A stretch of 22,396 bases of DNA, from assembly GCA_000934455.1 (NCBI GenBank), contig KN887349.1, positions 1 through 22,396 on the forward strand, given 5' to 3'. This document shows, one piece after another, positions 1 to 12,600 of this stretch. Positions within the stretch are counted from its first letter, which is position 1. The number at the start of each line of letters is the position of its first letter. The notes under the pieces were generated by a model, which had not been told where the DNA came from, did not search any database, and saw only the letters and a list, made by a program, of their open reading frames with translations. The stretch is from Apostichopus parvimensis (lineage: Eukaryota > Echinodermata > Holothuroidea > Aspidochirotida > Stichopodidae). The translations under genes were made by a program, and so were the position numbers.

Positions 1-628
1 ACAGGAACAGCTATATGAGTGGTAATTGTGTGGCATGTCACTGTGTGAAGTTAGTTTCAATGCTACATTGACATTACAAGAGGTACAGTAAATTCAAACC
101 ATGTACCATAGCAAAAAAATAAAATATGATCAGTAGATCACATAAATGGAGCATATTCAGTCCTGTAGAAGTTGTTTGTAAGTTTTACAATAACACTTTG
201 TTGTATTCTCTTGTTGAACCCTTCAAAACATACTTCCTGCCTTACGGATATGTTTGTGTTAGTCACAATACTAAATTAGTTGTGTGGAGCCATTTACTCG
301 GGTAGAATCTCATGAACAAAAGAAAAGACTGCAGTCTCTATTCTTGAAAGCAGCTTATTAGGTGATGGGGATGGATGTTATCAATAAAAGAGTAATACTT
401 AGTACCTTAAGATATTTTAATGAATAGGACCAGGTGATCCCCCCTGTGGGTTGAGGTCAGAAGTAGTGCCATTGTAATATGAATTTGTTCAGGTCTTTGT
501 ATTAGCTTACCCCTTAAGTATACACCAGGTTATTGCCTTGAAGCAGTTTCCCATGAAATGAACAAATGGTTTTATGACCTAAGTATTAAAATGTTTGCTT
601 TGGTCATACAAAATATTATCATAACCCA
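1..628 (+). other. Non-coding, probably upstream intron
   Basis: AT-rich sequence with no supported exon, RNA gene or repeat. No open frame flanked by plausible splice sites and resembling the spectraplakin rod was found. Because exon 1 of the window starts in the middle of a spectrin helix, this stretch is most simply part of the intron preceding it. Confidence 0.6.
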
Positions 629-1293
629 TTAAAGCAGCATTTTGCGTCCTTTTCTATGATTTTTCTCAACCTCACTGACTCCACTATGCCATAACGACAT
701 ACATAACTAGCTTATCTATTTAAATCTTACTTCAAATGGTGGCATGAAAGTCGAAAAATTTGCAACTTTCAACTTGTTTTTCTCCAAGATATTTTCCGTT
801 GGGATCCCAATAAACCTCGCCCATAATATGAATATTTAAACACTACGAACGTCATTGACCAATAGGCCTACGTAATACAACACCATTCTTGATTTGTGTA
901 CAGTCTATATGGCAGTTGTACCCACTGATCTGTAAACTAACAGATCAGTGAGTTGTACCAGGGAGTTCCATAACAACTCCCTGGTTGTACCAACGCAAAG
1001 TCTTGAATCTATTTTTAGCAACGGCTCATAACTAAACCTGCATCTCTGATTGGTTAAATTCAAACTAGTGGGTGTGGGAAAACTGTATGCTATTAATTTT
1101 AACTGTGGAACTTGTCGTGGACACTTTTCTCATTATCTGCAAATATCCTTAATTACTCGCCAATTAACGTTGTTGGCAGGGAGAAACTTGGCTAATATCT
1201 TAGTTTGCTGTTTTGTGATTGATATATGTAAAAAACTCGATGGACATGTCAAAAAAGTAGAAAACGGCAACCAAACGCAAAATGCTGCTTTAA
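629..1293. mobile_element. Non-autonomous DNA transposon (MITE-like) with 19-bp TIRs at TTAA
   Basis: The sequence TTAAAGCAGCATTTTGCGT at 629-647 recurs exactly as its reverse complement at 1275-1293, bounding 665 bp. After one indel, weaker inverted similarity continues inward (a TTTTCTA-type stretch on both sides). TTAA at both outer edges fits the target-site duplication of piggyBac-like and Kolobok-like elements; because TTAA is palindromic, it could equally be counted as part of the inverted repeat. There is no transposase coding capacity: the one open frame inside (1050-1319) resembles nothing and starts at a TTG. Two perfect hairpins lie at the centre (923-985). Superfamily is inferred from the target site only. 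Confidence 0.75.
923..985. repeat. Two adjacent perfect hairpins at the centre of the TTAA element
   Basis: Hairpin 1 has an 11-bp stem, 923-933 (CACTGATCTGT) pairing with 940-950, and a 6-nt loop. Hairpin 2 has an 11-bp stem, 957-967 (ACCAGGGAGTT) pairing with 975-985, and a 7-nt loop. The motif GTTGTACC occurs before, between and after the hairpins (about 915, 952 and 984). Confidence 0.85.
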
Positions 1294-3448
1294 GGTACAA
1301 TGGACATGGTTGCTTATAATATAGTTGTCCTGTTTTAGTGTGACTTAATACTGTACACTTGGTGTGAAACTGTCTCAGACATGTTCCTCATCACCCCTTC
1401 CACTTTTCCTCCCAACCCTCCCACACCATCTCCCATCTCCTACCCCTCCCACACCCTTCCACCCCTTGCCAAATATTCAAGATATTTAGGTATAGTTGAT
1501 CAAAACTGTGCAAAGCTTCAGTATAAAGTTCTATAGAATAATAATGAAAGGGGTAAAATGTTTCTGAGTTTTATTTATTTTTTAAATTATTATTCTTCTT
1601 ATTTTGTGATGGTTTATATGCATAATGTATTAAGACTTGGCAAGTAGAGTATAGTAGCTGATTTTGTACACAGAATGAATTTATAGACTTGGCAACACTT
1701 TGTGACAGATATCATGGATGGCCATTGCAAATTAACATGATCTGCTCTATTACCACCTCCTTAACCAATACCAGTAAACTAGCCTAGGTATTTGGGAAAG
1801 GTGGTTAGCATCTTCCAGCTTTCATTCATTTTAATTTGAAACTTGAAAACAGTAGATTTAGAGTAGCAGTGTGACCCACAAGGTTTATTTCAAGGTCCAT
1901 GTTTGTGTGAAATAACTTGTGACTTTGTCATTCTCTTGCCGATGATAAGGTAGACCTTTTGTTCAGTTTGATCCATTCCACACCTAGCTTGTTATATATA
2001 TATCTTTTCTTCCCTATGTGCCAAGGACCTTGCCTTATGATTGCTGTACACACCAATTGCAGTAAATACTGTTCAGTGTTCACTGTGAATGTCATTGAAG
2101 TGAAGTAATTGGTTTACTTTCACTTAAAAAGTGAATTATACTGGAGACCTCTGTTTTACTTTCTCTCAGACTGACTCAATACATACAGTACTATTGTAAA
2201 GCTCTACATAAACAAAGCACTGATCTGCACTCAGATAGGCGAAATAGGCTACATTATTAGTCACATCAAATAATTGATTTATTTTGCTTCCTCGCTTACC
2301 ATCTCCTCATAACATCTACACTCTTAGTAGTCTACAGTTTTCCCTTTTTACTGAGTTACTGTATGCATAGTTATGCCTAGTTATGCATTGTGAGCTATGG
2401 CTAAGCCGACAGTATTAAGTATGAATATGTTAAGTATCATGGGCCTGGCAGTACAGATAATACTTGATTAACTGTCTTGTGCAATATATACCTATATACC
2501 AAGCCGCAAATTACTGATCCACTCCACCCAACCACTACATCAGTAACATTACCCCTGCCCACTCCACCCAACCACTACATCAGTAACATTACCCCTGCCC
2601 TAAGTGTCTCAGTCATTCAGAACTGTTTGATGTTGACTACTTTAATGACATGAACACCAAGGTGGTAATAGATGGTGGTACTAGTTTATCCACTGAGCAA
2701 TGTCTAAAATCTGTTAAGTTTGGTGGGTTAACAAAGAGTCTAGTTTTGCAAACTTTAATCATTTTAAATACTGCAATTTAAATTTAGATTAAAATAATAT
2801 ACAACAATCATCCTAGACTCTGTATGCTTAACTGCTCCCTCTTGTGTCCCCTCGGAGTACGCAAGATATTAATAAAGCTAAGTTGGCCCTGCTTTGCTTC
2901 AAAGTTGATTAGGAATAATAACATATGATCTAGTGATGGAATTAGACATCTCATTCTTATCTCTTGTTTGCGTTTCATCTACTCCCCCCTCCCCTCCCCT
3001 CTCAGCGAAATCGATCATTGTGACTCGATCAAACGTTTACAAGAACATTTAAGGATCCGTTTCTATCATCGTTAACAAGGAGGGGGGGGGAGGGCCCTCC
3101 ACACTCATGCTGCACCCTTGTTCTGATAATGACCACCCTCTGGGTAAACAAGGGAAACATAGAGGTCAAATACATTCACGTCATTCCACGAATAGCTGTT
3201 GCGATGTCTCCATAGTGAAGATAGATTAGAGACAGACAATATTTATGCGGTGTACTCAATTAGTTGTAAAGAGCCATGACAACTACTAACAATGAATTAC
3301 TATTGCATTTGTCACGGCTCACCTAACGTCATGTTTGCTCCTTAACCGATTCCATACTACTGTATCATGCAAGAAGAAGTATGGATCCTGTACATACTAC
3401 CATTGATACTCATCATAGTCTTGATCATCTCTCATAATTTATTCACAG
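1294..3448 (+). other. Non-coding, probably upstream intron, continued
   Basis: No exon is firmly supported. Contents noted: a C/T-rich tract at about 1380-1470, a 40-bp tandem duplication (2521-2600), a strong polypyrimidine-AG at 2982-3005 followed by a short open stretch (see findings), a G8 run near 3083-3090, and an open frame that runs into exon 1 from 3367. Confidence 0.6.
2521..2600. repeat. Perfect 40-bp tandem duplication
   Basis: Bases 2521-2560 and 2561-2600 are identical. The unit starts ACTCCACCCAACC and ends ACCCCTGCCC. The lack of any mismatch suggests a recent duplication or ongoing homogenisation. Confidence 0.97.
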
Positions 3449-3648
3449 AGGAAAGATGGATCCGACTGCAAGACAAAGCCAAAGTTCGCACCCAGTCCTT
3501 GGAAGCTGCCATCAACAGTCTCAGCGACTTTGAAATCGCTGCCAACAGACTAGAAACATGGCTGAACGAGAAAGCCAAGATGCTTGCGGTGTTGGGACCG
3601 ATTGGAATAGAACCAGACATTCTGAAGAATCAGAAATCCCAGGTTGAG
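3449..3648 (+). CDS. MACF1/DST: Spectraplakin exon 1 of window: helix C end plus helices A/B of repeat 1
   Basis: The exon encodes 66 full codons, beginning ERWIRLQDKAKVRTQSLEAA and ending NQKSQVE. It opens on the RW of a helix C, continues through helix A of the next repeat (RLETWL) and the typical GPIGIEPDILKNQ loop into helix B. The acceptor is ambiguous: TTCACAG at 3442-3448 gives a phase-1 start at 3449, while AG at 3449-3450 would give a phase-0 start at 3451. Phase 1 matches exons 4 and 7, which also begin within helix C. The donor is GAG|GTATGT at 3648/3649, phase 0. The frame stays open upstream of the acceptor into the intron (see findings), so a simple ORF call would wrongly begin at 3367. 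Confidence 0.93.
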
Positions 3649-6600
3649 GTATGTACAAATATTCCTGACCATAATATTGAACATAATCTGCTAGAATATA
3701 TACTTAGTGTAGTTTACACTGCAATATCTTTGTGACATATTTCAGCAATCTTGAACGACGTTGAATGATGTAGTAAAATTGCTGAGCTGTAGCATTTGTT
3801 GACGTTTTATGTACAGTTAGTCTTGGTTTGAATGGGGTTTCTATGTAGGTAGACATACCTATGGCTATGTTATGTACTACAGCATGTTAGGTACATGAAC
3901 TTGAATTTTACTATCCTTGTAAATATACAAAAGAGGGCTTGTTTTCACATACAGAGAGCTTTAGAACTTCAATCTGTTTAGAGACTTCTAAATATTTTGT
4001 TCAAAAGCTAACTTGACCATGGACAATTTACACACATGTAGTTGTGTTTAGAATTTCTGCATACATGAATCCTACCTCACTAAAGAAAAAGGTGTTCTGT
4101 TCCTACTTTCAAAGTTCCAGCTCAGTTCTTCAGTTTTGAACAGTTATTTTGACCTCATTTCAAGTGGGTCTTTTTTCTTCCACCTCACTGCATATTTTAC
4201 TTTCATTTTCCCTTTGGTATACATGTTTCAAGATTTGATCATTATCAGTATGATATGTAAATATTTACCAATCCATATTTGCTCAACATTCTTGATTTGT
4301 AACATAATAAAGATACAATGTCAAAGGTCATACAGTCATCCTGCAGTCTATAGGGGGTGATACTCCTAGAGTGAAGGGTGGTGTAGTATTTCCCAGACAT
4401 TCTGATCTGTGTAGGTCAGCATATGTTTTAAATCATTGATAAGAAAACACAAAAGAAAGCTTCTCCTATTTTTCTCCCTCTGACTTTTTCTGAATTGATG
4501 TATATTGTTTTTTAGACTAGTTTTCAAGGGAGAGTAATAACACCTTTGTACATGGTATACTCTATGACTAAGAGGTGCAATATTAGAAGTGCAGCTCAGG
4601 CAGGTTGATATACCCTGTGTCTGGTGATATATAATGCTTACTGTGTTTGGTCATCAGATGGTATCTACTACAGTATAGTACAGTACCTACAGCTATATTA
4701 TATACAATAGTTACAGTGTCTAGATAGCAATAGTACCAAGGTACCCTGCCAGGTAGGTAGTCTGTGCCAGTGCTGGGTTTGACTGGACCAGAAATTTTCA
4801 ATAAAATGTATCTCTGATAAAATGTCTTAACCTGTTTATTCTCACTTTGCATTGGTAATATAATCTTTTGTGGGCATAATGGTCTAGTGGATTGTGGCAT
4901 CCGGTGGGTAGTGGGGGACTGGTGGGTTGTGGGGGACTGGTGGGTTGTGGGACTGGTGGGTTGTGCATAAATGCAACTTTAATAGTACTGGAAAATCTGT
5001 AAAGTTACAAAAACAAATTTGTTAGCATTTTACCTGATCTGTGATGAACCAATCATTAGATATGAATACATGGAGAACCTCGTGTGTGAATTATGATCAG
5101 ACAATAAAGAATAGATACAAATATCCTTCCAATGATTATCTTTACATACAGACTTACATTAAAAGAAATTTCATGGTCAGGAATATGAGTCAATTTCATA
5201 TCAGATCAGATACAAGAAACAATCACCTTGAATTGATTTGTATCTCTTTCTATCTCCAAAGAGAGCTGATAATAAATGGAGCTCTAATTAAAATAAAACT
5301 CAGGGTTACTTGTGAAAAGCTACATTTGTAGTACTGTGGGTTTGAATACATGGAACTATAATGACACAACAGTGCACTGTATATTATGCTGGGTTAGCTG
5401 GGATATAGTTGCTTCCATTGTATGAGTTGTTTGTCTAGTCTGTTGTGATGTGTAGTAAACTGAAGAGTCATTGATTGAATGCTATGTACAGAAGCCATAT
5501 AAAAATGCATTGCATGCAAAGAGTCAAGTGTGTAAATATAACAGTGAAATACAATTCTACCCTCCACTTTTGTCCCGCCAATTTTCCTGCTAAAGTGTTT
5601 GTTAGAAGTCGTAAAGCCTTGGTATAAAATGATGTTTTTTGTGCGACCTTTATCAAGCAAGACACAACACCTGTGCAACAAGTCACTTTTAGTTTAAATA
5701 GATTGAGTCTATCACAGAATTATGGCTCTTCTCAGCCGATTCAATGTTTCAGGTTCATTAATATTCATGATAGTTATTTCCATATTGAAATTGTGGTGAC
5801 TTGAGTCAAACCCTCTTGACAGTGGGACATAACTTGTAATAAGACTTAAATAACAGATTCCAGTAGGATGAAAATAACATTGTAATGGAAGCTGTAAACC
5901 TTCAGAATGGTCTGGCATGGAGAGAAAGTACAGTGGATGTGGACACTGAACTTCATCAGTGGACTGCAGTGATAAGATGTATCATCTAGGTCATGTAAGC
6001 TAGGTAGATTAGAATGCACAAGTTTAGTAGAGACAGGTAAGTATCATCTGTCAAAACTATCCTAACCATTAAAATGTGAGGGTTTTGATAATAAGTTGTA
6101 GAATCATGAATTATTATACCCAGAGATGATAATTAAATAAAAAAAAAGGAATCCAAGTTACAAAAAGGAATCCAACAACTAAATTGCTACTTACTGCACT
6201 TTTAATACTTAGCAGCTCAGATAATATTTACCAGTTTGGTGTTTGATATTAGTCATAAAAATGTTTAAAGTATGACATCCATATCCCAAAGCAATTGAAA
6301 GGAAATACTTGATTATTCATTTCCCAAGTTAAAAGCAGCTTGTTGCCTCGTCAAATGACATCACATATTTGCTATAAAGTAATTTATTTGTCATGTTTTG
6401 GACTTTATAAAAATGGCAACACTTAACTCTGACAAATTTATGACTTGTCAGTTATATGAATATTCAGAGTTTATTATGCAAATGAAAAACAAAGATCATG
6501 TAAAACACAAAGATTTAACAGTAGGGTGTCTCTTATGTATATACTGTATATACTGTAAAGGTGCCTCACACTGGAATGACAGTGAAATGTCATACAGTAT

Positions 6601-9600
6601 GGGTACAGCTCAATGTCTGTTGTAAGAATAGAAACAGCTCATAGGAGATGGTTTGAACCAAGCAAGAACTAATAATTTACTATAGTGACTGACATAAATA
6701 AACTATGCACAGTTGAAAAACGGTCAGATCAAGCTCTGTCCTTTTATTGTAACATTCCCTGTCAAGATAATCAACACATTTCTTACGCTTACTTCTGTTA
6801 TTAGCCAAAGTGACCTTCCACAGACAAATATAAAAATAAGCAAGAGAAAAGAAGAATCTTTATAGCTATTCCATAATGCTCCAGTGGTTAAATGTCCTTT
6901 ATGTCCTATGTATGTAAGTGATACAGTGTACATCTAAGATAGTATTGTAGTTTCTAGACTTGGACAATGCTTTCTCTATGTATACTTTCCTATGGCTCTC
7001 TTCTGCACATAACCAGTACAACCAACTGTCAGTTTTTTGGTCAACCCACAAAGCCACCCCCCACCTCTGCATGTAAAAACATATTTGTAATATATTGGCA
7101 TATTTTGAAGATTACTATCATATTGAGAATGACTCACCTTGAAAGAAGTCATTGACTAGGTTTGTATTGTGTTTTGTTACACCTGTTACCATAGTAACCA
7201 ATATGAAAAGCATCAACATTTCGCTCTGGTAACAGACAGCAGTAGGCATCCAAACCGAAACAGGAACAATCTGTGTGGGGGGGGGGGGGCACTGTCAAGC
7301 AGGAGGCTGCAGAAAACTGATATTAAAAAATCAATTGTATAGTTCACTCATTTCAACTGCCTGTAAATAGAGAGTGCTAATAGGAATTTCTCATAATAAT
7401 TTAATAATAATAAGTAAAACTACGATGAACAATTATAGGATTTGGTAATTCAGTTCCAAAGGAAGATTGATCCAAACAAATTTTAATGAATTCTAAGTCG
7501 CTCCCTAACTTCTTTGTAATTGTTTTGCTGTTAAGTCTAAGAGCAGCAAACTTGACTGTATTTGTATTGTACACCAGTTAACCAAGCTTGATATTTTCAA
7601 GGATTTTGTAAAGGGAGCCATATAACTGGAGCTTGTCACTACATATATACCAAATACACCATTTAACTAACTAGATTCATCCCTCCTGCACCCTCCTTTT
7701 ATTATCTGCCCCTCCTTTATCCTTATTTCTCCCACTCTTACCCTTCCTGTTCAACCCCTTCCTCCCCCCCCCCCCCCCCCCCCTGCTTCACTAAAACCTG
7801 ACAAAATAATTGATCTGGACAACATATCAACAGTGATAAATATGGTCCCTTTCCCAACACTCAACATTCAGTAGTGTTTACTACATCACAGTTGAAGTGT
7901 TCCTAGATCAGATGTTATGTATGTATCATACCTTTTTCTACCACAGGAAGCTTCACTCGACCACAAAGTTTACAATAAGCTTTTGCATAATGTTACAAAC
8001 AGATACTAAAATCCTCCCCTACAGAAATTTCATTACTTCCTTTCACCTTTGACCCTTTCAAAGCTGACACACCCAGAGGATTAGAATAGAAGCTGTTATT
8101 GTCATCAAGTGATTAGTATCTTGTTATTATTATTATTACCTGATAGCACCGTTTGGCTGAGAAGTAATCCTTTGCTGTTTTCATTATGAAACAACTTTAG
8201 AAGTGAATACGTTGGAATTAGAAAACAATTCCAAGAATAGATTCTTACTGTATATTACAAATACACTCAGTTGATGTTTATAAATTGAGTGCAGATGATG
8301 ATCTAGTTGTAGGCTACCTGATGGTGCCTCTCTGGGTGAGAAGAGATCCTTTCCTAGCTACAAACTCAAGGACAATGAATCAGAACACTCAACACAGAAC
8401 TCTAATCTCTAGAAGTGCTATTCAGTCAGCTGTCTATAGTCATCTGAGTGGAGCAATGTTGTCATGTACATGTATCATGTATGTGAACTTTCTATAAAGG
8501 GAAATGTCGGAAGGTCACCCTGAGGCAATTGACCTATAGTCTTGTATCTGTAACTTCCTCTATATACTGTTGTGTTTATGTCTGAGTCTATGTGAACTAA
8601 GATTAACTGTATTACAAATCTTGTAATACAATTTTTGGTAATTCTGTGGCAAAGTTGTCTGGCTACTACTGTACATGTTCCCAGTTTACCACTTGCTACT
8701 TTCTGCTAGGGTGGGGGGGGGGATGGGAGGAAATGTTTGGGGAGGAGAAGGAGGTTGAAGATGGAAGGAGGCATGTGCTTTCAGCCTGTCTGCCCCTACC
8801 TCACTACACTGATCCCCTCTGTAACTTGTCCTTTTTTTGCCACAATGGGCAACCGCCAGTCGGCCATCAAATATGATCAAAAATCAAATATCAAATATCA
8901 TCAAATATCAAATATCTATCATTTCAAAGTGCCAACATAGAGATTTAATAGGATTTTTTTTTCAATTCTTGTTTTCCTTTTATCTGCTTGTAAAGTTTGT
9001 AAACTTTATCATTCATAAAGTGATGATTACACTTTGCCAAAACTACTTTTGAGGTAACAATTCTTTACTGATTTATGCCTTCGTAAAGCAGATTGCAAAT
9101 TGCAGATTGCAAATCTAAAGAATTCAAGATAGGAATGGTTGAAGTTATGATGTATTATAGCAGGGATGGAACATTCAAGTGTGCATTCCTCTCTCCCACA
9201 CATTGTAGACGTAAGATATCAAAGTTAGCATTGTAAATAAATAAACTTCCATAGCCATACAAACTCGTAATATGAACAAAATGATGGAGTACAGGGTAAT
9301 TGTCACGCAAAGTATATTCTCTGTGTTTGATGTCAAGGTGTGTACTTCTTTAAGTAAATTTCAAAGGTTAGAAAGGTTGTTTTTGTCTTGAATGTATTAT
9401 GTTTTTTATCTTAATTGGGTTGTGGATATCAACAAAGCACACACTGTACCTGTATATGTACATTGAATTGAAGCTGCTTTTATGGTAGTGTTTGTTACCT
9501 GTTACACCACTTTGGATACCCACAGGAAGGGGTACTGCGTGGGAACCATACTGTAGCTCATGTGACAAATTTCTATATTCTGTTTGGAGGGTTGTACGAC

Positions 9601-12600
9601 GTAACTTAAACAGAAGAGGGTGGGGTTTGGGTTTGTGAATGGAGGTTCTGTTGAGAAGGGTTAATTTAGAGGGTGGTGTGGGGCTGGGGGTGGGAAGGGT
9701 GAGAGATATTCTTATATATTTTGATTGAGTAACATTTGCCTATCTGATAACAGATCTGTTTGACAGTTGTAAGTGCTTAAACATTTTCAACTGTAGATTC
9801 CAAGTATTGATATAATGAAAAACTGTAAGAGTTGTACAATGCTTCAATGCTTTAAGTTCCTTTTTCAGTTGTTCAATTGTTTACTGACCCAACATTAAAC
9901 CATCCAAGTATTTATTTGGGTTGGAGTTGATCAAACAAAGAAATCTTACTGTAGTTATTTTTACCAAGTAGCAGTTAAATGAACGTTAAATTCTCTGTTT
10001 GATTCAATTCTGTCACCCAGAAAGTTTCCATATGAACCATACTAATGATATGCAAACAGTAATTGGAGAACATTTCTGAAGTTCTGCATGTCCCTCATGT
10101 AATGTAGTCTGTGGCTGTTTCCAGGCAAAATTCTATTTCCTATTTTCCATATTTTGTGAAAATCCTTGAAATCAAATTAAATTAATTTATTATAATCAAA
10201 GGATGTTCAAACCTGACATACTTTTGCACTTTTCACTGGCATTTCATTGAATACTACATCATAGGTACCCCTGAATGGAACATACCTACATTAATCAACA
10301 AAGTCATTATGAAGTTTCTGAATAACTACACCCTTTGTTGTGGAATCATTAGTAGGGGGAAGAAGAGACAGTGTGTCATTGAAGGCTGAGGGGGGTGAGG
10401 GGGGTGAGGGGGGGGTGGATTTGGGGCTTGACTGGTTCAGCTCTCTCAAAGATTTCTTATCACTGGTTTATAATAGTTCACTGGTTTGCCATTCTTGCCA
10501 AAATGTTTTTGGCTCTTTCAAGTTTGGTTTTCCACAATTTACTAGACAAGTTTCTACTTATTTGTCCTATCTTCATATATGGATTGCAAAATGCATGAAA
10601 AATAAGTAAGAATAGACCTGTTTTGATAAAATATGTTAACATTAAAATTGTTGATTTTCTTTTCAGGTTTTGCAAGATGAGTTTGATAGTCACAAAGGAC
10701 AGCTGGACAATCTGCAAGACGCTGCCAGAGCTATCCTAGACAAACAGGACTCAAACAGTCGATCAAGATCCCCCATTCAACACCAGATCAACGAGATTCA
10801 GGAACAATGGGAGGATCTCAAGAGGCAGCTGGACGACAGAGAGGGACAGTTGGACAATGTCCTGAAAGAGAGCGAACCATTCCATGAGACCAAACAGGAT
10901 CTCAACGATTGGTTGATTGACTTTAGCAACCGCATCTCATCTCTCCCAGCTATCAGCCAGAACCCAGAACTGGTCAAGCAGCAACGAGAACATACCAAGG
11001 TAAAATCATGATTCTAATAACAATGTTATCAACTTTTTTTCCTCAATCACTGCAGGAGACTATGAAAACAAGCTCCTCTTCAACAGGAAGCTAAATGCAA
11101 ACATGAAAGTTCAGGTTGCATCGCCAAAAGTTCAAGTCACTGGTAATATGCAGCTGTCAAACAATAAAAGTGTCTCAAAGTTCATATGGGTGAGATGGGT
11201 GAGAAAATATGGGTGAGAAAAACTAAGAGGGTGTAAATATTCTGATCATGTGTAAGGTTTTCATACTCTGTCAGAATTGAAGCTTAAACAGTAACCACCA
11301 TTACCCTTGTCATCTGGAAGCTAACATTAGTTGATGCTTATGGAAGGAGAGCCTATAGATAGTTCACTAACTTCACTGAAAGCAATAAAACAAAATGCAC
11401 ATACCATGTGGTAGACTGTTAGTATGGATACAGCAGCATGAGTATGAGTACAAGTAGAATTCCCTCTGTTTTAATGTGAGTACAAGGCTCTAAGGGCAAG
11501 CATGAGTACTTAATTGTACACTGGAATGTACACTAGATTCCAATATCCCCAGACTACTACAAGTACACAGCCACTAGTACAAGTACAGGCAGCTATGCTA
11601 GAATAGGAGCACAATTAGGGACTCACTACTTGTCTGTTATGTAGTAAATAATATGGTATGTTCACTGACAGATCTAATTCTTTGGAAAAGTCCATTGCCT
11701 TGGAAAAAAGGAACATGAGAATAATAGTTATGTTTCCTCTTGGGATTCACAGGTTGGTGTCCCTCTTGTTATGACTTTAATAATTGTGCATAGAGACCTT
11801 GACATTTAACAAAACAGTCATAAAAACATTCATTCCTTCCCAGTAATGAACTTTGTATATACTTCATATATTTGCTATATACTTAATGAGAGATGAATCT
11901 TTCATTGAAGTGTCAAGTTTCAACCATCTGTTTACACTGCTGAGAACTTATCAGTGTTGTTTGATCAATGTTACCAACAACAGTGAGGGGGTGTACATAT
12001 TCCTATCTACCAGCAGAAGTTCACATTTTCTTGATAAAACTGTTGTCTTGATAATATCACTGTTATATATAATGAGTATTATGGCTAATCTGTGTGCTCT
12101 TATCAAAGATTAATTGAAATCATATATTGTATAGCAATAAGAATAGGTTTTTAGACCAGCATTAACCATGTGACATAGGATTGACCAGTGTAGTTGAAGG
12201 TCAGTGGTACTATCCCCAAATATGCTAGAAAGTCAAATATTGGTCGCTTATGTTGAGCCTCCAACATTAATTTTTGCTTCCACCCTTAAAGCACTGAAAT
12301 AGGCTTCTTTTACACTCTTCTAACTTTAACACTCCTCAATGTCTGAGAGTACTTGAAGGGTCAGAACCTTCAGCAATGTACTTTGATAACTTTTAGGAAT
12401 ATTAACTCGTAAAACTACCTAGATGTCAACACAGATGAGAAACTTCACACATTTCACTGTTACCTTGCTGCTCACTAGCCACCATTATTTCATGTGGCTA
12501 TGTTCATTAAGTGAAACCGGTGGGAACTTTAATGTGGTTATGAAGTGCAATTTAAACCTCAACCTGGTCAGCTTATCATGCTGTTTTTTCTCATAATGAT

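Larger units (their letters stand above)
3649..10666 (+). other. Intron 1 of window (7018 bp)
   Basis: Bounded by GAG|GTATGT and TTTTCAG|GT. It is the longest complete intron in the window. No exon, RNA gene or complete mobile element was recognised. The protein is continuous across it by comparison with vertebrate MACF1, so no constitutive exon is expected. It carries the G-rich minisatellite, homopolymers, G-run clusters and X-box-like site listed separately; long first-type introns often hold enhancers, but that is not shown here. Confidence 0.85.

Noticed and set aside
1050-1319. 89-codon open frame in the right half of the TTAA element
   Set aside because: It starts at TTG, overruns the element boundary at 1293, and resembles no transposase or other family.
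5041-5331. 96-codon open frame in intron 1
   Set aside because: AT-rich residue mix, no motif, no polypyrimidine-AG acceptor or good donor at its edges, and the protein is continuous without it.
8646-8876. Overlapping sense and antisense frames around a G-rich tract
   Set aside because: Both depend on low-complexity G/C runs and have no homology.
10340-10609. 89-codon frame with a Gly/Glu-rich stretch
   Set aside because: The Gly/Glu run is only the translation of the 9-bp G-rich repeat, and the rest looks like intron sequence.
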